From: Arthrobacter sp. PAMC 25486
GTDB taxonomy: Bacteria; Actinomycetota; Actinomycetes; Actinomycetales; Micrococcaceae
Direction of reading: 5' to 3'
Assembly (NCBI RefSeq): GCF_000785535.1
Contig: NZ_CP007595.1
Location: forward strand, 2,440,439-2,504,438
DNA length: 64,000 nt
The notes under the pieces are model-generated. The model did no database searches and was not told the origin of the DNA. It saw nothing but the letters and a program-made list of their open reading frames with translations. The first letter of the stretch is position 1. Each line of letters begins with the position of its first letter. This document shows, in pieces, positions 16,368 to 26,800 of this stretch. The position numbers and the translations under genes are program-made.

Positions 16368-17444
16368 ATGTCCACGCACAACGACCCCACCGAAGAGGTT
16401 CCGGCATTCCCACCCGTTCCCGCCCGTAGCTTGATGCCCGCTTGGTATCCCGACATGCTGGCATCCGTTGCAGACAAGGTTTCCACCGGCCGGGTCCGGG
16501 CGGTTGCAGCGGTCAACCAGGAACTCGTTGCCACTTACTGGGCTGTTGGTAAGGAAATCCTAGAGCGCCAGGGCCTCGAGGGCTGGGGAACCAAAGTCAT
16601 CGACAGGTTGGCTGCTGACCTACGGGAAAGATTTCCAGACTCAAGGGGATTCTCGCCCCGAAACTTCGTTTATATGCGACAGTTTGCCTACGCTTGGCCT
16701 GACTTTCCAATTACGCAACAAGCTGTTGCGCAATTGCCATGGGGACACAATATTGCTCTGCTTGAGAAGCTCAGCGACACCCAAACCCGCCTCTGGTACG
16801 CAACAGCCGCCGTCGAACATGGATGGTCCCGCAACGTGCTGGTTCACCAAATCGAGACCCGCCTGCACGAACGCTCCGGGCAGGCCGTCAGCAACTTCAA
16901 GGCGGTTCTTCCAGCCGCAGACTCGGACCTTTTGCAGCAGACCATGAAGGACCCGTACGTCTTCGACTTCGTGGCCATGACCGACCGGCACAACGAGAGA
17001 GAGTTGGAAACTCAGCTCGTCGATCACGTTGAGAAGCTCCTGCTGGAACTCGGACAGGGCTTTGCGTTCGTTGGCAGGCAGGTCCGGCTTGTGGTTGGCG
17101 GAGACGAATTTATTGCCGACGTCCTCTTCTACAACTTCCGGCTGCGCAGCTTTGTGGTGGTTGAGCTCAAGGCAGGCAAGTTTGACCCCGGATTCCTCGG
17201 CCAGTTGGGCATGTACATGGCCGCCGTCGATGACTTGATGGCCCACCCGGACGACAAACCGACCATCGGCCTGTTGCTGTGCAAGACCAAAAACAACGTA
17301 GTCGCCGAGTATGCACTTCGCGGGTACAGCGCTCCGATTGGAGTGGCCGAGTGGAAGACACAGATCGTTGAGTCACTGCCGGAGGAATTCAAGTCGAGCC
17401 TGCCGAGCATCGAACTGCTGGAGGAGGAGCTGGGCGACGGATGA
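16368..17444 (+). CDS. DUF1016 / YhcG family PD-(D/E)XK nuclease
   Basis: A 358-residue protein of the YhcG/DUF1016 family. The N-terminal domain (about 20-170) includes VNQELVATYWAVGKEILERQ and FSPRNFVYMRQFA. The C-terminal nuclease domain (about 190-340) contains FIADVLFYN…FVVVELKAG, the Asp and E-x-K residues of the PD-(D/E)XK fold, and QLGMYM. Family members often sit in type I restriction loci and are thought to process DNA or act in recombination and defence. ATG 16368 is preferred over TTG 16362 because of AAAGAGG spacing. It lies between hsdS and hsdR of this system. Confidence 0.88.
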   Translation: MSTHNDPTEEVPAFPPVPARSLMPAWYPDMLASVADKVSTGRVRAVAAVNQELVATYWAVGKEILERQGLEGWGTKVIDRLAADLRERFPDSRGFSPRNFVYMRQFAYAWPDFPITQQAVAQLPWGHNIALLEKLSDTQTRLWYATAAVEHGWSRNVLVHQIETRLHERSGQAVSNFKAVLPAADSDLLQQTMKDPYVFDFVAMTDRHNERELETQLVDHVEKLLLELGQGFAFVGRQVRLVVGGDEFIADVLFYNFRLRSFVVVELKAGKFDPGFLGQLGMYMAAVDDLMAHPDDKPTIGLLLCKTKNNVVAEYALRGYSAPIGVAEWKTQIVESLPEEFKSSLPSIELLEEELGDG

Positions 17445-17452
17445 GTGCAACA

Positions 17453-17520
17453 CAATGTTGCAACAGGCTGTTGCAACATTGCGCGGGACGCAATTGTGCA
17501 AGCCCCGCTTGCACAATTGC
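17453..17520. terminator. Twin perfect palindromes between convergent genes
   Basis: Two hairpins stand back to back. Arms 17453-17466 and 17468-17481 pair perfectly over 14 bases with a one-base loop; each arm contains the palindrome TGTTGCAACA. Arms 17490-17503 and 17507-17520 pair perfectly over 14 bases with a CCC loop and are followed by TTTAGGTT. The pair probably forms a bidirectional terminator for the DUF1016 gene (plus) and the OsmC gene (minus). The first palindrome could also be a protein-binding site. Confidence 0.75.
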
Positions 17521-17542
17521 TTTAGGTTATTGAGGGCTCCGG

Positions 17543-17995
17543 TCAGCCCGAGACTCCGCCAATCGAGACGTTGACCTCGTGCGAAACGGGAGTGCCGCGC
17601 TCCACCGTCCGCGACACTGTGCAGTATTTGTCATGCGAAAGTGCTGCGAGACGTTCCACCATTCCTGCAGCCTTTCTCCCGCCTTCGGTGTCGGGGAAGT
17701 CCACGTTGAAAGAGATGTGGAGATTGTCCACGCGGGTGGCGCCGTCCTCCACCAACTTGTTGCCGCTGGCCTCCACCGTGTAGCTGGTGGGCTCGGCACT
17801 GCGGGCAGTCACCGTGTCGACGTCGATCGACGAACAGCCAGCAATGGCCGCCAATAACAATTCGACGGGGCTCAGCAGCCCCTCACCGTGACCAAACTGA
17901 ATCTGCGCACCCGCGGCGTTGCGTACTGTATATACGGCCGTGGACGTGCGGGTCAGCTCGACGGAACGCACCATGGAATCATCTTTTTCACTCAT
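17543..17995 (-). CDS. OsmC family peroxiredoxin-like protein
   Basis: A 150-residue protein of the OsmC/Ohr superfamily, which reduces organic hydroperoxides with two cysteines. The first Cys is in LLLAAIAGCSSIDVDTV and the second in DKYCTVSRTVERGTPV, at the expected spacing. The family's GEGLLSPVELLL segment precedes the first Cys. ATG 17995 is chosen; an internal ATG at about 17974 is also possible. It is probably unrelated to the defence genes around it, but lies inside the segment that separates hsdS from hsdR. Confidence 0.85.
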   Translation of the reverse strand: MSEKDDSMVRSVELTRTSTAVYTVRNAAGAQIQFGHGEGLLSPVELLLAAIAGCSSIDVDTVTARSAEPTSYTVEASGNKLVEDGATRVDNLHISFNVDFPDTEGGRKAAGMVERLAALSHDKYCTVSRTVERGTPVSHEVNVSIGGVSG

Positions 17996-18157
17996 CTGCC
18001 CATCATGCCACCGAGAGCGCCGCAACGGGCGGATTTTTAGTTTTACTTGGCCCCTCTCCTACGCTGATAACCCCGCATAACAGTTCACAACCCGCCACCG
18101 ACCGGCACTGCTGATAGCGTCATTGAAGATCGCCATCCAGTACACGGGGAGAACACC

Positions 18158-21100
18158 ATGACACTCGCAGCCACCGGCTTTTCCGAGGCCGACTGGGAGG
18201 GCGTTGCCCTCGAGCGGCTGGCAGAAGAACACTTGGGCTGGAAGCCGACGCGCGGCGAGGAGATCGCGCCAGGCAAGGGCGAGCGTGAATCATGGTCTGA
18301 GCTGCTGATCCGCCCCCGCATGCTCAACGCCCTGCAGCAGCACAATCCGACCGTTCCCCTGCAGTACCTCAAGCAGGCGCTGGCAGAAATCACCGCCCCC
18401 AAGTCCAACGACGCCATCAGCGAGAACCAGCGCATCCATGCCTACCTGGTCCACGGCTACCGCCTCAGCTACATCGACAACGACGGCACCGACGTCAACG
18501 CCACCATCCACCTGATCAGCGCCGACCCGGACCGGAACGACTGGCTCGCCGTCAACCAGGTAACCCTTGTGGCCGGTGACTACAAGCGCCGCTTTGACCT
18601 GGTCCTGTACTGCAACGGCATGCCGGTCAGCATCATCGAGCTGAAGAAGGCAGGCAGCGCCCAGGCAGACCTCCGGGCAGCCCACGCACAATTGCAGACC
18701 TACCTGCGCGAATTCCCCATGGCCTTCCGCTTCTGCGTCATGACCCTGGCCAGCGACGGCATCCAGGCGAAATACGGCACCCCCTTCACCCCGTTCAACC
18801 ACTGCTCCCCATGGAACGTAGACGACGACGGCGTGCCCGTCCCACCGGGATTCACCGTCGATGGGGAGGCCGTCACCAGTATGGAGACCGCGTTGGACGG
18901 GCTCTACAACCAGGACCGTTTCCTGCAACTGCTCAATGACTTCACAGCCTTCGATGAAAACTCGGAAGGCCTCACCAAACGCATCGCCAAGCCCCACCAA
19001 TACTTTGCCGTCACCAAAGCCGTGGGAAGCACCGTCCAGGCTGTTGAATCCAACGGGAAGGCCGGCGTCGTCTGGCACACCCAGGGGTCCGGCAAGTCCA
19101 TGGAAATGGAGCTGTACACCAACCGGGTCATCCGCCACCCCCGGCTGAAAAATCCGACAGTTGTGGTCATCACGGACCGCAACGAGCTCGACGGCCAGCT
19201 CTACGAGACGTTCGCCCAAAGCCAGCTGCTGCCCGAGAAGCCACGCCAGGTCAAGCGCCGCTCAGAACTGCGGGACGAGCTGAGCAACCGCACCACCGGC
19301 GGCATCTACTTCACCACGCTGCAAAAGTTCGGCCGCAGCAAGGCTGAGAAGGACGCCGGCAACGACCACCCGCTGCTCAGCGACCGGCGCAACATCATCG
19401 TCGTGGTGGACGAGGCACACCGCAGCCACTATGACGACCTTGACGGCTACGCCCGTCACCTGCGCGACGCCCTGCCACACGCCACACTCATCGCGTTTAC
19501 CGGAACCCCGATCTCCTTCGAGGACCGCAACACCCGCGATGTCTTTGGCGACTACATCGACATTTATGACCTCACCCGTGCAGTAGAAGACGGCGCAACC
19601 GTGCCCGTGTATTTTGAGCCGCGGCTGATCAAGGTGGGCCTGGCCGGCTCGGTGACCGAGGAGCAGCTGGACGCCGCGGCGGACGATGCCACGGTGGGCC
19701 TGGACATGACGGAACGTGCGCGCATCGAGGCAAGTGTCGCCGTCGTCAATGCCGTATATGGTGCACCGGAACGCATCGCCGCACTGGCGGTGGACCTGGT
19801 CCAGCACTGGGAGGGCCGGCGCGCCTCCATGGTCAAGTTCATCGAGGGCCCGGGCAAGGCCATGATCGTGGGCGGCACACGGGAAATCTGCGCCAATTTG
19901 TATGCGGCCATTGTGGGACTGCGGCCGGACTGGCACTCAGACGATCTCGCCGCGGGCAAGATCAAGGTGGTGTACTCGGGCGATGCGACGGACGCTCCCC
20001 CGGTGTCCGGCCATGTGCGGCGCGATTCGGAAAATGCCGCGATCAAGGCACGGCTGAAGAACCCCGACGACGAGCTGGAGCTGGTGATCGTCAAGGACAT
20101 GATGCTCACCGGCTTTGACGCCCCGCCGCTGCACACCCTGTACCTTGACAGGCCGTTGAAGGGCGCCCTGCTCATGCAAACCCTGGCCCGCGTGAACCGC
20201 ACGTTCCGCGGCAAGGAGGACGGGCTACTGGTTGCCTACGCACCGCTGGCCGACAACCTGGCCAAGGCGCTGGGCGAGTACACGCAGTCGGACCAGCAGA
20301 ACAAGCCCGTTGGCAAGAACGTGGACGAGGCCATCGCCATGACGGTGACCTTGTTGGGGTCGCTGGGTCAGCTGCTATCCGGATACGACTGGAAGGCCGT
20401 GCTGCACAAGGGCGGCCCCAAAGCCTGGATCAACGCCGCAACCGGCGCCACTGCATACCTGCGCGACCCCGCCACACCGGGGAACGCGCCGTCAGACCCG
20501 GAAACCTTGGCATCCAGATACCGCAGGTACAGCGGACAACTCTCCCGGGCATGGGCCTTGTGTTCCGGCTCGTCCGCGCTGGAGGTGCTACGGCCGGATG
20601 TGCAGATGTATGAGGAAATCCGTGTCTGGATGGCCAAGTTCGACGCCGCCGACCGCCAGGCATCCGGCCAGCCCATCCCCGAGGACATCCAGCGCCTGCT
20701 CGGCGAACTGATCGCCGGGGCGACTTCGTCGGGTGAGGTACTCGACATTTACGCCGCCGCCGGCATGCCCAAGCCGTCACTGGACGACCTCACTCCCGAG
20801 TTCATCGCCAAAACCAAGACGGCCCGCAACCCGCAGCTTGCCATTGAGGCGCTGCGGAAACTTGTGGCCGAGGAATCGGTGGCGACGACGCGGAACAATG
20901 TTGTGCGGCAGCGGGCCTTCTCGGAACGCATCACCGAACTCATGCGCAAGTACACGAACCAGCAGCTGACTTCTGCCGAGGTCATCGCCGAGCTGGTCGA
21001 GATGGCGAAGGAGGTCGCGGCCGAGGGCAACCGCGGACAATCCTTCAGCCCACCGATGAACCAGGATGAGCTGGCGTACTACGACGCCATTTCGCACAAC

Positions 21101-21355
21101 GCATCCGCCGTGGATGTCCTGGGAACGGGGGTTCTGGCGGACATCGCCCGACAACTGGTGTCGGTCATGCGCCGCGACATCCGCACCGACTGGACCGTGC
21201 GCGACGACGTCCGCGCCAAGCTTCGCTCATCCATCAAGCGGCTGCTGGTCCTCAACGGCTACCCGCCGGACAAGCAGCCCGGTGCGATCAAGCTGGTCAT
21301 GGAGCAGATGGAATCCATGGCGCCACGGTACGCGGAGGCGCGGGCCGGGGCGTAA
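18158..21355 (+). CDS. hsdR: Type I restriction-modification system endonuclease/translocase subunit HsdR
   Basis: A 1065-residue motor and nuclease subunit. The N-terminal PD-(D/E)XK nuclease domain has RRFDLVLYCNGMPVSIIELK (Asp near 146, then E-x-K). The SF2 helicase has Walker A in HTQGSGKSM (near 310), DEAH in VVVDEAHRSHYDDL (near 417), the TGTPI motif and a second RecA domain (MLTGFDAP, ARVNRTFRGK). The C-terminal helical part binds HsdM. ATG 18158 has GGGGAGAA upstream. Length is typical. The gene is 10.5 kb from hsdS but still in the same orientation, and is the only HsdR seen. Confidence 0.95.
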   Translation: MTLAATGFSEADWEGVALERLAEEHLGWKPTRGEEIAPGKGERESWSELLIRPRMLNALQQHNPTVPLQYLKQALAEITAPKSNDAISENQRIHAYLVHGYRLSYIDNDGTDVNATIHLISADPDRNDWLAVNQVTLVAGDYKRRFDLVLYCNGMPVSIIELKKAGSAQADLRAAHAQLQTYLREFPMAFRFCVMTLASDGIQAKYGTPFTPFNHCSPWNVDDDGVPVPPGFTVDGEAVTSMETALDGLYNQDRFLQLLNDFTAFDENSEGLTKRIAKPHQYFAVTKAVGSTVQAVESNGKAGVVWHTQGSGKSMEMELYTNRVIRHPRLKNPTVVVITDRNELDGQLYETFAQSQLLPEKPRQVKRRSELRDELSNRTTGGIYFTTLQKFGRSKAEKDAGNDHPLLSDRRNIIVVVDEAHRSHYDDLDGYARHLRDALPHATLIAFTGTPISFEDRNTRDVFGDYIDIYDLTRAVEDGATVPVYFEPRLIKVGLAGSVTEEQLDAAADDATVGLDMTERARIEASVAVVNAVYGAPERIAALAVDLVQHWEGRRASMVKFIEGPGKAMIVGGTREICANLYAAIVGLRPDWHSDDLAAGKIKVVYSGDATDAPPVSGHVRRDSENAAIKARLKNPDDELELVIVKDMMLTGFDAPPLHTLYLDRPLKGALLMQTLARVNRTFRGKEDGLLVAYAPLADNLAKALGEYTQSDQQNKPVGKNVDEAIAMTVTLLGSLGQLLSGYDWKAVLHKGGPKAWINAATGATAYLRDPATPGNAPSDPETLASRYRRYSGQLSRAWALCSGSSALEVLRPDVQMYEEIRVWMAKFDAADRQASGQPIPEDIQRLLGELIAGATSSGEVLDIYAAAGMPKPSLDDLTPEFIAKTKTARNPQLAIEALRKLVAEESVATTRNNVVRQRAFSERITELMRKYTNQQLTSAEVIAELVEMAKEVAAEGNRGQSFSPPMNQDELAYYDAISHNASAVDVLGTGVLADIARQLVSVMRRDIRTDWTVRDDVRAKLRSSIKRLLVLNGYPPDKQPGAIKLVMEQMESMAPRYAEARAGA

Positions 21356-21367
21356 GTGCGGCTGGGC

Positions 21368-21404
21368 GGAGCGAACCTTTAACTCAGAGTCAATAGTTCG
21401 CTCC
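21368..21404. terminator. Hairpin after hsdR
   Basis: A 9-base perfect stem (GGAGCGAAC at 21368-21376 with GTTCGCTCC at 21396-21404) and a 19-base loop lie 12 bases after the hsdR stop. No U-run follows, so termination is only moderately supported. The Wadjet operon starts about 300 bases later. Confidence 0.45.
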
Positions 21405-21719
21405 ACCAGTTCTGCCTCCCCTCGGCTGAACCCCACCTCCCAAAAAAGTTGGGAGTTCGTTGGGAGTTGGGCTTTTGGCCTCGGCTCCCCGCCCGCACCC
21501 CTTTGAATGTGGGAGGTCCCAGCAGCGATCTTGTGACCGAACGGCGTGGATGATCACGTTAAGGGGACACCTCCTCCGTCGTTCCATTGCTTATCGTCGA
21601 AGTTGAAGAAGCGACTGAAATCGGCCGGAGCGCCCCTGATATACGGCAACAATGCTGCTTTGTCAGACCCTGCGCCTACTATTAAGCCAGCAGACAACGA
21701 AGCACCCTGGAGCACTGTC

Positions 21720-23162
21720 GTGGACTACTTTTCGATCAATTCCCTGCGTGAGAACCACGCAGGCTGGTCGCTGCTTCGCGCCCAAAACGCTCCGCTGGCC
21801 CTGACGTTTTTCATGACGGCGTTCACAGACGTGAACCAGCGGAACCTGGGCCGCCAGGACCTCATCGATGTCCTTGATGACGTGTTGTTCAGTCTGCGGG
21901 ATTCCTTGGGCGAGGAAAGGTTCCCAAGATCGGCCGGAGAGTATCTGGACGACTGGGCCGAGCCGGACAAAGCCTGGCTGCGAAAGTTCTATGCCGACAA
22001 CCGGGACGAACCCGTCTACGACCTCACCGCGTCAACCGAGGACGTCATCCGCTGGGTCGAATCCCTGCGCGGGCGCGACTTTGTGCCCACGCAATCGCGC
22101 CTCTCCAGCATTTTCAACCTGCTCAAGACCCTCGTCCACGGTTCGGAAACGGACCCCGAGGCCAGGCTTGCGGAACTGCAACGCCAGCGGGACGACATCG
22201 ACACGCAAATGGAGCAGATCCGTTCAGGCACCATCCCCGTCATGACCGCTCCGGAAGCCGTGGACCACTTCCATCAGCTGACCACCCAGGCCAAGGACCT
22301 GCTCTCCGACTTCCGCGAGGTGGAGGCAAACTTCCGCAAGCTTGACCGCAACCTGCGCGAGCAGATCTCCATGTGGGAGGGCGGCCAGGGCGATCTCCTG
22401 GAATCCATCTTCTCCTCCCAGCAAGACATCAGCGGCTCTCTGCAGGGACGCACCTTCCAAGGCTTCTGGGATTACCTCATGTCCCCGCAACTGCGCTCGG
22501 AATTGCACGAGCTGCTGGAACGCGCCACCCAAATCGAGGCCCTCGCCACGCAGGACGGCCTGGCGCAGATCACCTCCATGCAAAAAGACTGGCTGCCCGC
22601 GGTGGAGCAGACACAATCCACGGTGCGCCAGCTGTCGGCCCAGATCCGGCGCCTGCTCGATGACAAGGTGTTCCTGGAAAACAAGCGCATCATGGCGTTG
22701 ATCCGCAACATTGAATCCGGCGCCGTCGCGGTCCGTGCCACCCCGCCCGCCGGCATATTTGCCGATCTTTCCGGACACGACGTACCCGTTGCGCTCCCCT
22801 TTGAACGCCCGCTGTACGAGCCCAGCCAGCAGGTTGCCATCGACGACGCCGTCCAAGTCGCCGATGATCTCGACGTGGATGCCCAGGCACTCTTTGACCA
22901 GTTCTTCGTGGACACCCAGCGCCTGGAGTCCAACATTGACGCCGTCCTGACCGACGCCGAACAAGCCACCCTCGCGGACGTCACCGATGCCTTCCCCCTC
23001 AGCCAGGGCCTGGCAGAAATTGTCAGCTATTTCCAGCTCGCCACCGAGTCCCCGTCGGCAACCATTGACTCGGACGCGGCCCAAACCCTCTCCTGGACGC
23101 TTCCCGACGGCAGCCTCCGCGAAGCCACCGTTGAAAAAATCATCTTTGTGAGGCCCTCATGA
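21720..23162 (+). CDS. jetA: Wadjet defence protein JetA (DUF3375)
   Basis: A 480-residue DUF3375 protein, the MukF/kleisin-like subunit of the Wadjet SMC complex, which recognises and cleaves small circular plasmids. The start of the family is seen at VDYFSINSLRENHAGWSLLR, so the GTG at 21720 (TGGAG upstream) is chosen rather than an earlier start in the same frame. The middle contains long amphipathic helices with coiled-coil character (about 150-400). It overlaps jetB by four bases and is first in jetABCD. Confidence 0.9.
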   Translation: MDYFSINSLRENHAGWSLLRAQNAPLALTFFMTAFTDVNQRNLGRQDLIDVLDDVLFSLRDSLGEERFPRSAGEYLDDWAEPDKAWLRKFYADNRDEPVYDLTASTEDVIRWVESLRGRDFVPTQSRLSSIFNLLKTLVHGSETDPEARLAELQRQRDDIDTQMEQIRSGTIPVMTAPEAVDHFHQLTTQAKDLLSDFREVEANFRKLDRNLREQISMWEGGQGDLLESIFSSQQDISGSLQGRTFQGFWDYLMSPQLRSELHELLERATQIEALATQDGLAQITSMQKDWLPAVEQTQSTVRQLSAQIRRLLDDKVFLENKRIMALIRNIESGAVAVRATPPAGIFADLSGHDVPVALPFERPLYEPSQQVAIDDAVQVADDLDVDAQALFDQFFVDTQRLESNIDAVLTDAEQATLADVTDAFPLSQGLAEIVSYFQLATESPSATIDSDAAQTLSWTLPDGSLREATVEKIIFVRPS

Positions 23163-23845
23163 GCACCACCCCGGATTACCTTCAGGAAACCCTAGAAACC
23201 CCGGAATCAACGGTGCGCACCCCCGACGGGCTGCCCCTTGTTGTCACCAAACTGTTCAAGGGCGTCGTTTATCGCGACGCCGACGAAAAACTGTGGCAAC
23301 GGCTCATGGAACTCTCCGCCCATACCCGCGACCATGTGGCGGTACTCGGCCTGGAGCTGGTCCTCGACGACGCCGAAGGCTACGCATTCCTGCGCTCGCG
23401 CCCCGACGCCGACCCGGAGCTGCCCCGCCTCATCCCCCGACGCCAGCTCACCTTCCACGTCAGCCTCCTACTGGCCCTGCTGCGGGCCCGGCTGGCCGAG
23501 TTTGATCAGCAAAACAGCGAAACGCGCCTCATCATGACCGCCAGCCAAATTGGCGACATGGTCTCCGTGTTCCTGCCCGAATCCAGCAACGAAGCCCGCA
23601 TCCTGGACCAGTTGGCCACCAACATCAAGAAGGTCACGGAGCTCGGTTTCCTGCGCAAGCTCCGCGGCCAAGACGGCAGCTATGAGGTGGCCCGCATTCT
23701 CAAGGCCTACGTCGACGCACAATGGCTCGAGGAATTCGATGCCCGCCTCGCCGACTACCGGGCCGAGCTGGAAGGCGACAAATCCGCCGTCGGCCGTTCA
23801 CCAACCAAAACCGCACCCTCCCCAGCAAAGGCGGCCACAGCATGA
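23159..23845 (+). CDS. jetB: Wadjet defence protein JetB (DUF4194)
   Basis: A 228-residue DUF4194 protein, the MukE/kite-like subunit that bridges JetA and JetC. Winged-helix-type segments include RRQLTFHVSLLLALLRARL and KKVTELGFLRKLRGQDGSYE, with an Ala/Pro/Ser-rich tail. Both ends use ATGA overlaps, with jetA upstream and jetC downstream, so the four Wadjet proteins are made from one transcript in coupled fashion. Confidence 0.9.
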   Translation: MSTTPDYLQETLETPESTVRTPDGLPLVVTKLFKGVVYRDADEKLWQRLMELSAHTRDHVAVLGLELVLDDAEGYAFLRSRPDADPELPRLIPRRQLTFHVSLLLALLRARLAEFDQQNSETRLIMTASQIGDMVSVFLPESSNEARILDQLATNIKKVTELGFLRKLRGQDGSYEVARILKAYVDAQWLEEFDARLADYRAELEGDKSAVGRSPTKTAPSPAKAATA

Positions 23846-26800
23846 GCACCCAGGCACAGGCGGGCCTGTTCAGCCTCGATGACCTGACCATTGACGACGC
23901 GGGAACCCGCCCAGGCTTTCGGCTGCAGCGTTTGGAGCTCCTGAACTGGGGCACGTTCAACAAGAATGTGCGCACGTTCCGGCTCGACGGCGAGAACAGC
24001 CTGCTCACCGGCGACATCGGTTCCGGCAAGTCGACCGTGGTGGACGCCATCACCACGCTGCTCCTGCCGGCCAACCGGATTGAATACAACAAGGCTGCGG
24101 GTGCGCAAAAGAAGGAACGCAGCCTGATGTCATACGTTCGCGGCTTCCACAAAAGCGCCCGCAGCGGCATTGGCGACGCCTCCCGCCCCGTGGCGCTGCG
24201 CGGCCCCGGCACCTTCACCGTGGTGCTGGGCGTCTTCCACAACGCCACCCTGGACAAGACCGTCACCCTCGCGATCACGCTGTGGGCCACCCAAGAAGCC
24301 GGCCAGCCCACCCGTTTCTATTCGATCGCGGAGGGCGATCAGTCCATCAAGGGTGACTTCTCCGATTTTGGGGCGGACATTGCGAAGCTGAAGCGTCGCC
24401 TGCGCAATGACGGTGTGGCCATTTTTGACGTGTTTGAAAAGTACGGTGCCGCGTTCAAGCGCCACTTCGGCATCGGCTCCGCCCAGGCGATGGACCTGTT
24501 CCACCGCACCGTGTCCATGAAGCAGGTGGAAAACATCACCCACTTTGTGCGCACCAACATGCTGGAGGAAGACGATGTTGAAACCCGCATCAAGAACCTG
24601 CTCCACCACTTTGACGACCTAAAAAAGGCCCACAACGCCGTGTTGCGGGCCAAGGACCAGATCCGCATGCTGGAGCCGGTGCGGGACAACGCCGCCCGCC
24701 ACGCCGCATTGACCGTCGACTACAACAGTTCCCACCAGCAGCGTGAGCAGCTCTCACCGTGGTTCACCACCCGGAAGTTGGAGCTCAGCGAAGCCCACCT
24801 GCTGGAACTGGAGCGGGCAGGCGCCAAGGTCCAGGCGCAACAAACCTCGCTGACCGCCGAGCTCGGCACCTTCAGCCGGGAGCTGGCTGACCTGCGCGAC
24901 GACATCCGCAGCAGCGGAGGGGGCCGGATCGCCGCCATCGAGGCGGAGCTGGCCCGCATGTCCATCGAATCCGGCGCCCAGCGCGAACGGTACACAACAT
25001 ATTCCGAGGCCGCCACCGTGCTGGGGCTGTTTGAGCCCGAAGACCAGGTGGTCTTTGACGCCAACGCCGCCGCCCTCCCCGGGGTCGAGAAGCATCTGGT
25101 CGAGGCCAACGCCGAACTGCAGGACCAGCGCACAGCATTGGACCGCCAACGTTCCGAGGCTGCTGAGCAGGCGGGCGAGTTGCAGGAAGAGCTCAAGAGC
25201 CTGCTGAGCCGGCAAAACCTGCTGCCCAGCTGGCTGATCGCACTGCGCCAAAGGCTGTGTACGGGAACGGGCATCGCCGAATCGGAGCTGCCCTTCGCCG
25301 GGGAACTCCTGAAGGTCCGCGACTCCGAGGCGCCCTGGGAAGGCGCCGCCGAGCGAACCCTGCACGGCTTTGCCCTGTCACTATTGGTCACCGGCGCACA
25401 CTATGGGGCTGTCAGCGACTGGGTTGACTCCAACAACCTGCGCGCCCGGCTCGTCTACCTGAAGGTTTCCGACAACCCTGCCCCGCGCACCGCAGCACCG
25501 GGCACGCTTGCCAGTAAAATCGGTATCAAGCCCGGCACACCCATGCGAGAGTTCCTGTTGGAAGAACTGGGCCGCCGTTTTGACCACCAATGCTGCGAAA
25601 CCATGGAAGAGTTCCGCCGCTATCCCAAGGCGCTGACCGTCAACGGCCAGCTCAAGAGCGGTGGCGGGCGCCACGAAAAGGATGACCGCAAGGCGCTGAC
25701 CGACCGTTCCACCTACGTGCTCGGCTGGGACAACCACGACAAGATCGCCCGCCTGCGCACCGCCCTGGATCACGCCGAGGGCCAGGCCCGCACGGCACTT
25801 GACGGCCTGGCACGCATCGACACGCAGCTGGGCAATCTAGGCCGCCAGCAGCGGCTCATCGGCACGGTCACCGCCGTCGCAAGTTTCGCGGACCTGAACT
25901 GGCAGTCCACCGCACGCGCCATGGAAGGCTTGAAGGAGGAGAAGTCCGCGCTGGAATCCTCCAGTGACATCCTGCGTGAACTCACCCGCCGCGAGGCGGA
26001 AACGGCGGAGCGGGTGGAGGCGGCCAACGACCGCCTGCGGACCCTCATGGAGCGGATCGGCGCCAACAAGAAGGCCATCCAGGACATCACCGAGCAGATT
26101 GTGGACTGCCGCGAATCCCTCGCCGAGACGCCAATGACGGACGACGCCGGGCTCCTGGCTCAGCTGGGCAAACTCACCGAGGCGGCACTTGAGTCAGCGT
26201 CTTTGACGTACAAGACCACCGCGAAGATGGAGAGCAAGGTTCGCGACCGGCTCACCGCCGCCATCGACGCGCTCAACAGGCAGGTGATTCGCGCGTCGGA
26301 GGCCACCATCAAGTTCATGGCTGACTTCCGGAACAAGTATCCTGCTGAGACCACCGACCTTGACGCGTCCCTTGAAGCTGCCGACGAATTCACCAAGATC
26401 CTGACACAGCTGGTGGAGAACGATCTTCCCCGCTTTGCCGAGCGGTTCAAGGAATCCCTGACCCAAAACACCATTCATGAGATCGTGGCCTTCAACGCGT
26501 TCCTGGACGCCCGCAAGCAGGACATTGTCTCCCGCATCGGTGAAATCAACGAGTCCCTGGCCCGGATTGAATACAACACCGGCCGGCACATCCAGTTGGA
26601 ACCACAAGCAACCTCGGACCCAGAGGTGCGCGAGTTCGGCACCGACCTGCGGGCCTGCTCCGAAGGCAGCATTGGTGCGCAGGAACAGTATTCGGAACAG
26701 AAGTTCCTGCAGGTGGAGGCCTTGGTGGAACGTTTCCGGGGACGGGAGGGGCGCACCAGTCTGGACGAGCGTTGGACGGCGAAGGTCACCGACGTGCGCA

